A stretch of 64,000 nucleotides of DNA from Paraspadella gotoi (GCA_051294375.1 CM119270.1:3013562-3077561), one strand, 5' to 3'; counted from the stretch's first letter, positions 1-11,449 are shown. The notes: generated by a model not told the origin, from the letters alone. Translations and numbers: made by a program.

Positions 1-98
1 CCTCACCTTTTCGCCGCCAAATCCCAAGTCCGCTTCACTTACCTTTTCTCGATCCAAAATCGGAGAATAACTGTTGAAGGAAGATGAGAGGCAAAATC

Positions 99-99
99 A

Positions 100-131
<32 letters not shown>

Positions 132-178
132 TCGTCGGTGTCGTCGTATCGTCGTTGTCGTCGTCGTCGTCGTCGCGA
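99..178 (+). repeat. (CGT)n microsatellite
   Basis: Near-perfect TCG/CGT triplets with a few interruptions. Confidence 0.95.
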
Positions 179-232
179 ACGACTTTGGGCAAGTCGAGAA
201 TTAGAAATAAGGAAGACGGACAAAAGGGACAC

Positions 233-325
<93 letters not shown>
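233..325 (+). repeat. (GA)n microsatellite
   Basis: Uninterrupted GA dinucleotides for about 90 bp. Confidence 0.98.
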
Positions 326-326
<1 letters not shown>

Positions 327-402
327 ATGTAAATGTTGAAGCTTGGAAGTTCGTTTTCAACGGTTGCATGTTGCGTTCTCCGAAAAATCGAAAGTCGCTC
401 TG

Positions 403-414
403 AATGAAAGAAAG

Positions 415-445
<31 letters not shown>

Positions 446-482
446 AAAGAGAAAGAAAGAAAGAAAAGAAAGAAAGAAACGA

Positions 483-512
<30 letters not shown>
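403..512 (+). repeat. (AAAG)n microsatellite
   Basis: AAAG tetranucleotides with interruptions (AAAAG, GAGAAAG). Confidence 0.95.
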
Positions 513-518
<6 letters not shown>

Positions 519-610
519 TTTTCATTAGTGTGGAATTTCGGGATTTTTTTTTCTCTCCTCTTATTCTCTGTTTTCGGTTTTCTATCATCCCTTCCCTTTC
601 ATTAACCCCC

Positions 611-616
<6 letters not shown>

Positions 617-667
<51 letters not shown>

Positions 668-668
668 T
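617..668 (+). repeat. (CT)n microsatellite in pyrimidine-rich stretch
   Basis: CT dinucleotides with one TTT interruption, inside a pyrimidine-rich segment from 541 to about 720. Confidence 0.95.
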
Positions 669-719
669 TATTGAACTTTTTTACTTTTTCCTCCTTAATT
701 GTCTTCTCTTGCTTCTTCG

Positions 720-1280
720 GTGGCCTGGTCGTCTTCTCTCCTACTTCGCTTGATGTATATTTGCAATACTTAAATAGGCAAAGGAAAACATTACTTTAAA
801 AAAAAGAAATTGTTAAAAGGTCGAGGATTTTTTTCTTTTCGATTCTTAGACTTAGACAAACATCTCGTCTCCGTAAGAGACGAGCATCGACTAGTAACGA
901 TCATAAATTTGACCGATGAACTTGAAATAAAGTCAAACAAAATAAAGTCAAACAACAACAGAAATAATAGAATAAAGCTAATAAAATTTCTAATAAAACC
1001 CGCATACTCTGACCGACTAAAAAGCTTAATATCTTTAACAATCATTCGATGTTTATTTCAAAATCGAATTTTTATTTACTTTCTCCCGACTCCCAGACGC
1101 GAAACGCTCTCCGCGATAAGAATTTCACTTCAAGATTTGTGTTGAGCAAAGAAAAAGTCAAACAAGAAGAGTGAGAGAGAGAGAGAGAGAGACAAGCTTG
1201 TTCGACGTTCACTCCGCCACCAAGCAATCTCCCACCAAGCTTTAGCAACTCGAGAAACCCGTCCACACCCGTCCACACCC
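720..1280. other. no recognisable feature
   Basis: AT-rich sequence with a short GA run (1171-1192) and the 10-bp direct repeat CCGTCCACAC at 1260-1280. CCGACTAAAAAGCTTAA at 1013-1029 also occurs at 42038-42054. Confidence 0.6.
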
Positions 1281-1281
1281 C

Positions 1282-1532
1282 GGCTAAGTTTTCCATACGT
1301 GGGATTTGGTTTTTAGAATAGGATAAAAGATTAAAGTTAATAGTGAAGGGATAAGATTCGGGATTCGTGTTAAGGATCGTGCATAAAGTTTAGGGATAAG
1401 GTTAAAATCTGGGATTAGACTGAGGCATTAAGATTAAATATTCAAGAATAAAACCAAAGTTTTAAAATATTTCGTTTAAAATTAAATCGAGGGATTAAGG
1501 AACAGAAATGAGTCGCTATCGGAAAATAGTGG
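1282..1532 (-). mobile_element. small TIR element with telomere-like interior, copy A
   Basis: One end reads GGCTAAGTTTTCCATACG and the other, reverse-complemented, CCACTATTTTCCGATAGCG. The latter matches the left end of the 57.6-kb copy at 17 of 18 bases over CACTATTTTCCGATAGCG. The interior is a G-strand, telomere-like degenerate repeat (GGGATTA, AGGGATAAGG, GGGATTAAGG). There is no coding capacity, so it is non-autonomous. Confidence 0.65.
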
Positions 1533-2052
1533 TCTGACCCTGACCCCGGGGGGGGGACGAGCGATCGTTGACCGACCATTGCGTCGACGTCGACGTCGTT
1601 TCCGGCGGCCGATTAATTTGATTAACCTTTCGGAGGAGAGGGAGACAGAGAGAGAGAGGGAGAAGGGAGGAAGGAGAGAGGGAGAGGGGAAGGAGGAAGA
1701 GGAAGAGGAGGAGGAGACTCAAGTGTTAAAAAGTCAAGCGTGTGCACGATCTCGAGTGTTTGCAAACTCGAAAAGTTTCCTCTCACTAGTCTTTAGTGTC
1801 TATATACGAGTTTTCAGGGTTTAAGTATGGTTCCCCTTCCGTTTCAGTGTGCGTGCCTCCCGAGGGTCTCGGACCTCTGACTATGCGAGACTCTTTAATC
1901 TTTGACGAGATTAATTGTCGGGATCTTAAACTCGATTTCAGCTCCGGGGTCAAATGGAGCGAAAAGAGAGAAAAAACAGGTTTTTGAAATTGAATTTGAA
2001 TGAAAAAAAAAGTTTTGTTAGTCATAAGTGTGTCTTTGGTGGTGTGGTGAGA

Positions 2053-2134
<82 letters not shown>

Positions 2135-2905
2135 TGTTGTTCTTAGTAAATTTTTCATTTCAATTGGCAAAAAAATATTGAACGATCGAAGAAAATTATC
2201 AGTTTCTTGAATTGGCTGAGAAAAATATGAGAGAAGGATAGACAGAGACAGAGAGAGTTAAAAGAGAGTTAGCGAGAGAAAAACAGAGACAGAGACGGGC
2301 CTCTCTCTCTCTCTCCAAGGCGGACGGAAACTGACATAAAAAAACGAAGAATCGGGAAGAGATTTTTATGTTGATCGAATTTGAAATAAGTTTGATTCGT
2401 TTGGGTGGAAGAAGAGAAACAGAGAAAAGTCGTTTGAAAGTCGATCCTTAGGATGGGTCATCCCATTGTGGGGGGAGAGACGATATCGTGGACTTGTGGT
2501 GGCGTGGATCTGTGGTGCTTTGTGGGCCTCGAAATGATCCCGATGTTGGTTGGAGATTTTCAAAAGATCCGTAAATGTCCGGACGAGTTTAGAAAGGATC
2601 AGCGCGATTTAAACGATGAAAGAAAAGACGAATAAAAAAAAGATTTAATTTTTGTTTTAATTTTAATCAACATTTTTATTTCGATGTTTCTCTTTGCCGA
2701 ATTTTGGGGCCTCAAGAAAATGACCTATAAATAGTTTTCTTTTTCTTTTTTGTTGCACACTTTTTGGTCGGTCAGTCTAGTTTTCTATTTATTTGTCTTG
2801 AGTTTAAATGTATGAATGAGATTTGGAAATAATTCAAACCGTTCCCTTGCCTCGTTTTAATCCAAGATCAGATAAGTTCATCAATTAATTATAATACACG
2901 TTGAT
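1533..2905. other. no gene seen; GA-rich tracts
   Basis: Holds a GA-rich tract (1636-1720), a G9 run (1548-1556), a (GA)n array (2053-2129) and diffuse purine-rich sequence (2220-2300). Short open frames here have no protein-like features. Confidence 0.6.
2053..2129 (+). repeat. (GA)n microsatellite
   Basis: Continuous GA dinucleotides with one interruption near 2062. Confidence 0.97.
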
Positions 2906-3003
2906 CTTATGATCTTATGATCTTAAGATCTTATGATCTTATGATCTTATGATCTTATGATCTTATGATCTTTTGATCTTATGATCTTATGATCTTATGA
3001 TAC
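2903..3003 (+). repeat. 9-bp tandem repeat ATGATCTTA
   Basis: About ten units of TTATGATCT, each with a GATC site. Flanked on both sides by ATACACGTTGAT(A/C)T (2893 and 3001), so the array sits inside a short direct repeat. Confidence 0.92.
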
Positions 3004-3195
3004 ACGTTGATATTTGTTTTTCTTAAGAAAACGCGCGTTAACCACATCCAACCTGGCGGGTCCGTCTAATTTATCGAAATGTAACGAAAATTAACCAATC
3101 TGAGACTTATGCACTCGAGAAAAACCTGAACCTTGTTACCCCCTACGTCTAGGATTAAGAAATTGTTTTTCATTTTGAATCGCAAACTCCGCACG

Positions 3196-3600
3196 TTAAT
3201 TAACCTTTGCCGATCGCTACCCATCAATGATCGCTACTCATTTTAAAAATTACTGATCGCTACTCATTTTAGCCAATCAATGATCGTTACTCATTTTAGC
3301 CAATCAATGATAGCTACTCATTTTAGCCTATAATGATCTTTTCTCATATCAGAATAATATCTTTTCACTTCAGCCAATCAATGATCTCTCCTCAATTCAG
3401 CCAATCAATGATCTCTCCTCAATTCAGCCAATCAATGATCTCTCCTCAATTCAGCCAATCAATGATCTCTCCTCAATTCAGCCAATCAATGATCTCTCCT
3501 CAATTCAGCCAATCAATGATCTCTCCTCAATTCAGCCAATCAATGAACTCTTCTCACTTCAGCCAATCAATGATCTCTCCTCAATTCAGCCAATCAGTGC
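3196..3600 (+). repeat. 27-bp tandem repeat, frame-preserving
   Basis: Units of CCAATCAATGATCTCTCCTC plus AATTCAG, about eight close copies, preceded by older diverged copies (ATCGCTACTCATTTTAGCCA). Because 27 is divisible by three, a frame stays open and would encode repeated QFSQSMISP. This is more likely a minisatellite than a protein. Confidence 0.92.
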
Positions 3601-3688
3601 GTCTGAAATCGACCGAATACCCACTCAGCGCGGTCGCTTCATCTCCCGTTTGGGAGTCAAGACACCGCGCTAATCGAATTGTCATCGG

Positions 3689-3694
<6 letters not shown>

Positions 3695-3781
<87 letters not shown>
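3695..3781 (+). repeat. (GA)n microsatellite
   Basis: Uninterrupted GA dinucleotides. Confidence 0.98.
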
Positions 3782-3782
<1 letters not shown>

Positions 3783-3915
3783 CACCCCGAAGCGAAAACG
3801 GGATTAACGAAACCGCGTCGCGTTTTAGCGAGAAAAAGAGAAATTTGCTCGAAGCGTGAATTGGTTCGCGTTTAATGAACTCGTGAGTTAGAAAGAAGAT
3901 TTTTCAAAATCTGGA

Positions 3916-3919
<4 letters not shown>

Positions 3920-3973
<54 letters not shown>

Positions 3974-4228
3974 ATCTTTCTCATCTCCATGACTCCATCA
4001 ACAGCATCAATTTCAGCAGCAAGGAATTAAGCGCGAATAACAGCTGACGCAGGGTTGAATAGTTTTTTTTTTGCAATAGAATCGATCTTTCTCTTCCTCT
4101 CTCTCTCTCTCCTCTCCTGTCTCTCTCAGTCTCTCTCTCTCTCTCTCTCTCTTCGTCTCTCTCTCTCTCTCTCTCTCAAAATGTGTTCCTGAATGTGTTT
4201 TTTCCTTCGTTCCTCCCACTCTATTCCT

Positions 4229-4283
<55 letters not shown>

Positions 4284-4304
4284 CTCTCTCTCTCTCTCTC
4301 CTCT
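3920..4304 (+). repeat. CT-rich microsatellite cluster
   Basis: CT arrays at 3920-3975, 4093-4175 and 4232-4304. Two copies of TTTTTTCCTTCGTTCCTCCC (about 4199 and 4313) flank the last one. Confidence 0.92.
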
Positions 4305-4424
4305 CTATAATGTTTTTTCCTTCGTTCCTCCCACTCTCCATCTTCCTTGTCTATCTTTTCCTTTCTCCTTTCCTTCCTCTCTTCTTTTCCCTCTTTCTTT
4401 TTTCTCCTTTTCTTTTTTTTTCTT

Positions 4425-4815
4425 TACTCCTTTTATTTCCTTTCCTCCTTTGCTCCTTCTCTTCATCATCACTTCTCCTTCAATGACTTCTTCTCTTCTA
4501 CTCAATTCACTCTCTTTCCTTTTTCCTCCTTTCTTTTCTTTTTCCTTTTCCCTTCCTCCTTTTATTTCCTTTCCTCCTTTGCTCCTTCTCTTCATCATCA
4601 CTTCTCCTTCAATGACTTCTTCTCTTCTACTCAATTCACTCTCTTTCCTTTTTCCTCCTTTCTTTTCTTTTTTCTTTTCCCTTCCTCCTTTTATTTCCTT
4701 TCCTCCTTTGCTCCTTCTCTTCATCATCACTTCTCCTTCAATGACTTCTTCTCTTCTACTCAATTCACTCTCTTTCCTTTCTCCTCCTTTCTTTCCTCTC
4801 CACCCTCCCTCTCTC
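4425..4815 (+). repeat. 129-bp tandem repeat, three copies
   Basis: CTTCATCATCACTTCTCCTT starts at 4461, 4590 and 4719, exactly 129 bp apart. The whole unit is pyrimidine-rich and the copies are nearly identical, implying recent duplication. The unit is 43 codons long, so frames stay open without coding evidence. Confidence 0.93.
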
Positions 4816-4969
4816 TTCCCTCCCTCTCTTCCACTTCCTCCCCAATGAGTCCTTGGCGTTAAAACCCTTGTCCTCTTCCTCCTCCTCCTCCTCCTCCTCC
4901 CCCTCCTCCTCCTCACCATTGAGAACCATAAAATTCGAATTCGCGGCTTCTTCTCTGGCAAGGTAGGAG

Positions 4970-5032
4970 GAGAGAGAGTAAAGAGAGGAAATAGATAGGA
5001 AAGAGAGGAAATAGATAGGAAAGAGAGGAAAT
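4970..5032 (+). repeat. 20-bp tandem repeat AGAGAGGAAATAGATAGGAA
   Basis: Two full units and a partial third. Preceded by (TCC)n at about 4876-4915. Confidence 0.9.
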
Positions 5033-5299
5033 ACAGCTAAGGCAATCGACACAAAAAATCGGCCCAATAAAAATGAACGTTTTCGGTTTGTTTATAAATA
5101 AAAACCATTGATCTTGAATTTATGCTTCACAGTGAGACACTAGTGAAAATCTAAGATTTTAAGAGAAACAAGGATAACGAAAAAATACTGAAAAAAATTA
5201 TAACTCGGCTGTGGAAAGTATTTATAACGAAAAAAAGGAGAAAAAAAAAGAATGCTCAAAATTGCTCATTTTTTATTAGAGGAGAGAGATGTACATCGG

Positions 5300-5501
5300 A
5301 TGTTAATGATGATTTAGCTCTAAAAATCCTTAACCCTCATTTATTAACAAACCCATAATGTGCAATGTACAATCCCTAGCCAAATATCCAACCCAAATCA
5401 GAAACCTTTGTAATTAATCGCTAACCTCATACTTATCCCTGACTTTAACCTAACCACTTCAGAATTTGAGCAGAAATGCGGCGCTTTCGATAAATATGGC
5501 C
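5300..5501 (+). mobile_element. telomere-like TIR element, copy B (partial)
   Basis: The right edge reverse-complements to GGCCATATTTATCGAAAGCG, which fits the family end at 18 of 22 positions. The interior shows CCTTAACCCTCATT, CAATCCCTAGCC and CTTATCCCTGACTTTAACC. No matching left end was found, so it is partial or diverged. Confidence 0.5.
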
Positions 5502-6395
5502 GATTATTGCGAATATCATCGTACGACGCTCACTGTTTTGTGTTTACGGTACAGTGAGGAAAAGAATTAGTATCCCATCGAAAAAAAACTGTAAACCCTC
5601 TTGAGGTCGAGAGAGTAAAGGTGCTTCCTAATTCAAACCAATGCATATCGCACAGTGTGCAATGCACACTCCTGCAATACACACTACTGCAATGTTTTTT
5701 TTTCGACGGGACGAAACTGCGGGGGAAAGACGAGGTTAAAGTATCCCTTAATGATTCGCCTATGAATTGCAGATGCAAAGGAGGTGCAAGGGGGCGATTC
5801 GGTCTGGCAGGTGCAACGCCGATGGTTCGCGAGTGCTGGGAAAGTTCCGGGGAGGTGTCCGTGATGTGCTTGGGAGGTGCCGAGGTTGCGTCGCAGGTGC
5901 AGAAGGGCGAATGTTGCTTCGCGAAAAAGAAACTTCGTTGATTCAGTCGCGTTTTTTTTTCTTCAAGGTCTCGAGTTTCGAATTTCGTGTCTAAACTTTG
6001 GAAATGAAAACCGAATTTTCATTCGCCGACGTCAGGTGAGAATAAAAATTAATCGAAACTTAATTGAAATTCCGTCATGTGGAAAATAATTTAATCTTTT
6101 TATTTGGTACTATGTATACTAAATGTATATCATGTTTAAATGAATTCTCTTAAGGGATGTGATGTGATTTTTTTTAATTCGTAATCGATCACAAGAAAGC
6201 TATTTTAATTTATTTAGCTGTCGGCAAAATCTGTTATTTTTATTAACAATATGCATTGTACAATTTTCTTTTTGTCTCAACGAAATGGAGAGTGCTTCTC
6301 TCCGGGCACCGATTACGACTTTGAGCAGTTCGCAAGTGGAGGCCCCAAACTAGTACAGCATCGGCAAAAGGCCAAAAACCAAATCTTATTATTCG
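5502..6395. other. no recognisable gene
   Basis: Contains a GC-rich patch at 5765-5920 with GGTGC(C/A)-type short repeats (GAGGTGCAAGG, GCAGGTGCAACG, GGAGGTGCCGAGG) and a CACACTNCTGCAAT direct repeat at 5665-5695. AT-rich elsewhere. No conserved protein is seen in any frame. Confidence 0.5.
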
Positions 6396-7110
6396 TTCTC
6401 TCTCTCTCTCTCTCTCACTCTCTCTCTCCTCTCGTCTCTGCTCTTGTCCTCTCTCCTCCTCTCTCTCTCTCCTCTCTCTTTCGATCTCCTTTGATTCCAT
6501 TTTCTCCCTCCTCACCCGTTTAATTTTTTTTTCCCTTTTTCTTCCCTCTAATCTTTTTTATTTCCTTTTTTTTCCTAATTTCTTTTTCTTTCTTTTTTTC
6601 TTTTTTCTTTCCTTTACTGTTTTTTATTTCCTTTTCCTTTTTTTCTTTTTATTTTCTCTAATCTATTTTTTTATTCCTTTTCTTTTCTCTAATCTTTTTT
6701 TATTTTTTTTATTTTTCCTTCCTCTAATCTCTTTTTCTTTCCTTTTCCTTTTTTTTCTTCTTTCTTCTTATCTCTTTTTGTTTCCCTTATTTTTTTTTTC
6801 CTCTTAAGTTTTTTATTTCCTTTTTTTCACTTTTTCTTTCCTTTAATCTCTTTTTAATTTATTTTTTTCTTTCCTCTAATCCCTTTTCATTTCCTTTTTG
6901 TCCTCTGTTTTTACTTTTTCTCCTTTCCTTTTCAACTCTCCTTTTTTTCACTTTTCCCGGTGGCTTTTTTTCAGTCTTTATTCCTCACCCTTATCCTCAC
7001 CTTTCCTTCACCTTGCTTCCATTTCTCTCCCTCTCTTCTCCTCCATTCGATTCTTCTTTCCTCCTCCTCCTCCTCCTCCTCCTCCTCCTCCTCCTCCCCC
7101 TCCTCCTCTC
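6396..7110 (+). repeat. long polypyrimidine region
   Basis: CT arrays (6398-6495), then T-rich and TTTCCTTT-rich sequence with irregular repeats of CTCTAATCTCTTTTT, then (TCC)n at 7060-7107. Confidence 0.85.
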
Positions 7111-7179
7111 TTCATCGGATACGAAAAGAGACTCGATATCTTAAGACCGACTCGTTTCTCAAGTTGAACCACAAAAGCT

Positions 7180-7440
7180 AAGACCCAATGTTGGCCACTG
7201 AGAGAAGTGGGAGGAGTGGCCATTAAAATAGATTTGGCCAAAAAAAAAAAAAAAAAACTGAAAGAAAGGAGTGGCCAATGAAAGAGGATTGGTTTGAGAT
7301 GAAAAAGCAACAAGTGGTCTTTGAAAAAGTATTGGTCAAAAGAAAAATGGAAAGGCCAATATAACAGTAAAGGCCAAAATATGGAAAGTAAGGAATGGCC
7401 TTTGACCAAGAAATGGCCAAAAAAACTTGAGTGGCCGCAA
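7180..7440 (+). repeat. degenerate GTGGCCAA-type repeat
   Basis: AGTGGCCATT, TTTGGCCAAA, AGTGGCCAAT, AAAGGCCAAT, AAAGGCCAAA, AATGGCCTTT, AATGGCCAAA and GAGTGGCCGC recur every 20-40 bp. Each carries the palindrome TTGGCCAA or a variant. Confidence 0.7.
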
Positions 7441-7518
7441 ATTGAGGACCCAATTCACTCACCGTGATCAAATCGACCTCAGAGCGTTTAATGGTTTTCT
7501 ACGTATAACCGCATAGTA

Positions 7519-7588
7519 CAATGAGATCTTAATACCATTAACCATTAACCGTTAACCATTAACCATCAACCGTTAACCATTAACCATT
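7519..7588 (+). repeat. 7-bp repeat CCATTAA / CCGTTAA
   Basis: About nine tandem units of ACCATTA/ACCGTTA, a heptamer resembling variant telomeric repeats. Confidence 0.85.
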
Positions 7589-7734
7589 CCTATCCCGGTA
7601 CCCAATCAAGTTTTCTCGAAAATGAATGAGATCACAAAAAGTGGAAGGAAACTCAAAATAAATGTAACCACAGCTAAACAACCACTGCGTAGCCACAACC
7701 CCCCACTACGTACAGTTACAACCAATTCTGCAAG

Positions 7735-7828
7735 GTCACAACTACCACTACGCGGTTGCAACCACTACACCCCTGCAACCACCACACCCCTGCAACCACC
7801 ACACCCCTGCAACCACCACACCACAGCC
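7735..7828 (+). repeat. 15-bp repeat CACACCCCTGCAACC
   Basis: Three clean units of ACCACACCCCTGCAACC near 7765-7815, with diverged flanking copies. Confidence 0.85.
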
Positions 7829-7915
7829 ACCAAACGACTTCTTAACCGCGGAACCGAATAATCTCGTCTGGGGACAAAGAAGATCCTTTATTCGGTCTTA
7901 GGATTTAAAGAAAGA

Positions 7916-8212
7916 GGACGACGACGACGATGACGACGACGACAATGATGATGATGACGACGATAAATACGACGACAATGATGACGATGATGATGATGAT
8001 GATGACGACGATGACGATTAAGATGACAACGACAATGAAGACGACGACAATGATGACGATGATGACAATGACAACGACAATGAAGATGACAACGACAATG
8101 ATGATGATGACAACGATAAAGATCACGATGATGATGACGATGATTATGATGAAGACATTAACGATGACGACGACAATGATGATGATGACGATGATGACGA
8201 TGATGACGACTC
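7916..8212 (+). repeat. (GAY)n trinucleotide array
   Basis: GAC/GAT triplets interspersed with AAC, AAT and AAG. One frame reads as Asp repeats but is interrupted, so it is treated as a simple repeat rather than a gene. Confidence 0.93.
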
Positions 8213-8434
8213 CGAATTCGACGTCGATGTCACGGAATTATTCAATTGGTAAATGCTTATGCAGGATTCTTGCAATATAAATAGTGAAATGTATGCATAT
8301 CAAGAGTCTAAATTAAACGCCAGCGGACGTCGACAACATCCTCTTCCGGTCGGTGGGTGAAAATGAAATTCACATCGGTCTGTCCAGTCTGTCACCTGGA
8401 CTTCACAACATCGGGTTTCGTGAAAGAGAAGGTT

Positions 8435-8580
8435 TTCGAAGAGAGTTCTGGAGAAAAGTTCTGGAGAAAAGTTCTGGAGAAAAGTTCCGCAACGAGATTC
8501 AGGGAAGGGTATCCGTTGAAAGACCCCCCCCCCCCCAAAGATTCCGAAAGGGTATCCGTTGAAAGAGCCCCCCCCCCCCA
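8435..8580 (+). repeat. short tandem repeats with two C-runs
   Basis: AGTTCTGGAGAAA is repeated three times (8443-8482). GGGTATCCGTTGAAAGA then occurs twice (8507, 8548), each followed by a run of 12-13 C and AAAG. Confidence 0.85.
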
Positions 8581-8909
8581 AAGTATAATGTTGATTTAAT
8601 TTTTCCATTTAATCAAAACTTGATCCATTTTAATTCACGTTTTTTTTCCTTTAAGCAGCACAATTTTTTTGTCACATTTCCTTCGCCGAAAGTATTTTTT
8701 CATCTTTCCTTTGCTTTTTGAATCCATGGAATCATTTTCATCCTTTAAAAACCGGAAATCCAATCACTGCACAATCACTCGCTCCACCTGGTATCGAATT
8801 CGCTCTTCAGTTCCCAAATCAGTCACGTTTGTTTCAATAGAAAACTCGTTACAAATCCGAGAATTCAATCAGTTCCGCCCCCACTAAAAAGAACCAAATC
8901 CGGGGCCCT

Positions 8910-9093
8910 GAGTGAAAGGCTTCCCCGGATGTCGAACTTGAGAGGCGTCCCCGGATGATCAACGTAAGAGGCGTCCCCGGATGTCCAACGTGAGAGGCGT
9001 CCCCGGGTGTCCAAAGTGAAAGGCGTCCCCGGATGTCCGACGTGAAAGGCGTCCCCGGATGTTCGACGTGAAAAGCGTCCCCCGGATGTCCGA
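8910..9093 (+). repeat. 26-bp GC-rich tandem repeat
   Basis: Seven units of GAGAGGCGTCCCCGGATGTC plus CAACGT with few changes. A GC-rich, possibly transposon-derived segment (9094-9260) follows. Confidence 0.93.
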
Positions 9094-9427
9094 CGACTAA
9101 TTGCCGAAAGAGTCTGACCCGAGAAAGAAATCGGGCGACCTTACCTCCCTGTCGCTCACCAAGTCGCCTGCTGCTCTGTCCGGTCGAAGGAGGTCGAACT
9201 CACCTCGGCCGGGTAAGTGGGAGAGGGGTAAGTAAGTGCGACTCCTTGCGACGCATCGTGAGGAAGGAAAACCGCGAAATTGGTGGCTTCAGTTTTAGAG
9301 TTGCTGCAGCGTCGAACTTACCCTCCCGTCGCTATTTTTTTATTTGTGCCTTTGTTCGAATTTAAACGGACTTTGTCCTTCTACTGAGAAATACTGCAAA
9401 TCGCCGAAGTTCACCGAAGATGGAACA

Positions 9428-9466
9428 ATTCTCTCTCTCTCTCTCTCTCTTCTCCCTCTCTCTCTC

Positions 9467-9507
<41 letters not shown>

Positions 9508-9572
9508 AGTCGGCGCGCGCGTGACATCCGGTTTGACACGCCCTCTTCCGCTCGCGCGCGTTTTTCCCTTCG

Positions 9573-9655
<83 letters not shown>
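9428..9655 (+). repeat. (CT)n followed by (GA)n arrays
   Basis: CT at 9428-9503 and GA at 9574-9655 face each other around a GC-rich 70-bp spacer. The opposite-strand arrays could form a large hairpin. Confidence 0.95.
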
Positions 9656-9658
<3 letters not shown>

Positions 9659-9780
9659 AACTCTGGATTGCAGTCTAATTCGGGCCGCACCCCATTCCCC
9701 CCCCACCTTTTCCTCCGCGGATAACGATTAAAAAAAATCAAATTAAGGCAGGGATTGGATTTATCAAAAGCTTTTGGGGT

Positions 9781-9820
9781 GAGTGAGAGAGAAGAGAAGA
9801 GAGAGAGAGAGAGAGAGGAG

Positions 9821-9857
<37 letters not shown>

Positions 9858-9907
9858 CAGAGGAGAGAGACAGAGAGAAGAGAGAGAGAGAAGGAGAGAG
9901 AGAGAGA

Positions 9908-9951
<44 letters not shown>

Positions 9952-9972
9952 AGAGAACGAGAGACAGAAGAG
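9781..9972 (+). repeat. GA-rich array
   Basis: GA dinucleotides with AGGA, AGAAGAG and ACAG interruptions. Confidence 0.93.
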
Positions 9973-10309
9973 AGGATGACAAAAATGACAAATAGATAAG
10001 AAAAATTTAACGAATGATGTCTAATTACAATTTAATTACAATTAATATTTCTTTCGCCTCACAACATCACCAACCTCAATTTTCGTGTCCGTGACATTAA
10101 ATTCAAGGTGATCCTGATTCGAAAAGAAGCAGATTCACAATTCGTCTCACATTTCACCGGACAATCGATCTTCAATCACAGTTTGCTCTCAATTTATTCT
10201 TCTTCTTTTCGTTTTGATCGACTGATTGATTTTTTTCTCAAGAAATAAAAAAAAACTGGTTTTTGAAGTTTGAGAGATTTTTTGGATGGGTTAATCCTGA
10301 AAACGGGGA

Positions 10310-10497
10310 TGAGAGAGAGAGAGAGAGAGAGAGAAGAGAGACGAGAGAGAGAGAGAGAGAGAGAGATAGAGAGAGAGAAGAGAGAGAGAGAGAGCGAGAG
10401 AGGAGAGAGAACCAAATGTCAACGGAGATAAAAATCAAAATGCTGTGGAGCAAGTGATTCTGCGTCTTTCTCTTTTTCTATCTCTCTTTCTCTTGAC

Positions 10498-10528
<31 letters not shown>

Positions 10529-10530
10529 GT

Positions 10531-10604
<74 letters not shown>
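10310..10604 (+). repeat. (GA)n then (CT)n arrays
   Basis: GA-rich 10310-10410, unique 10411-10460, CT-rich 10465-10604. A second opposite-strand array pair. Confidence 0.93.
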
Positions 10605-10608
<4 letters not shown>

Positions 10609-11440
10609 CCTTCCTGAGCTCTCTGCCTCTCCGTTCTCTGTCATTCTTCCTCCAATCCCTAAACTTTCAACTTTCCTCTCTCCTCCTCCTCCTTCCTCCT
10701 CCCCTCCTCTCCTCCTCCTCCTCCCTCACCCTCTTGACCACCCAATGACCAAAAGAGAACGCGTTAAAAGAAAAGGAGGAGAGAGAGGGAGTGACACATC
10801 GTGAGACAGCAAGAGAGAGAGAGAGAGAGAGATGGTACGAAAAAAATAAATAAATAAATAGAAAGATTGAGAGCGAGAGGAAAAGAGCAAAGGCTCTCCT
10901 ACAGATTCTGTGCCAGAGAAAGACTTAATGTCCTGACTGGAGTCACAACCGCGTCTCCTCCTCCTCTTCCTCCTCCTCCTCCTCCTCTTCCTCCAACTCT
11001 CCACTTCCTTCTTTCGCCGACATTTTCTCCTCCTCCTAAAACGATGATAAAACTGATCAAGAAGATTTACTTATTTTTTTAAATGTTTTGAAAAGTTTTT
11101 TTTTATCAAAACATTTATGAATTCATATTGTTTTAAATTGTTTTAATGTTATCATTTTTTTTTCAACTTTATTTTTAAACTAAAAAAGATAAAATAATAT
11201 CGAAAATTATAAAATTATACTGAAGGGATGATTTTTATATTGGTTCTACCAATTTCATAAAATAATATCAATGAATATTCAAAAACCGTTCACTATACCT
11301 TCCTCCTCCGAAGTTCCTCACTTTGGTCCTCCCGCGTTTCGGCCGGAACAAAAAAAAAAGACTAAAAAAAAAGAAAAAGTCGATATTTTTGTGGAGAAGA
11401 AAAATGTATATCAGTCGGTGGAGGATCTCTTTGGAAGAAA
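10605..11440. other. no gene; TCC tracts and AT-rich sequence
   Basis: TCC-rich tracts (10680-10730, 10955-10995), a short GA run (10812-10830), (AAAT)n (10846-10862), then AT-rich sequence. Confidence 0.6.
11226..11262 (+). repeat. short diverged copy of the ATTGGTTNTACCAAT repeat end
   Basis: GGGATGATTTTTATATTGGT then TCTACCAATTTCATAAAATA; only the terminal hairpin part is present. Confidence 0.5.
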
Positions 11441-11449
11441 ATGAGAAAA

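Noticed and set aside
4183-4848. Open frame of 221 codons, Ser/Phe/Leu-rich
   Set aside because: Produced by CT microsatellites and the 129-bp pyrimidine repeat; period divisible by three keeps it open.
7930-8212. Asp-rich or Met/Thr-rich open frames
   Set aside because: GAY trinucleotide array; no non-repetitive flanking coding sequence.
8910-9093. Regular 26-bp repeats that might suggest a CRISPR array
   Set aside because: No unique spacers between units, eukaryotic context and no cas genes.
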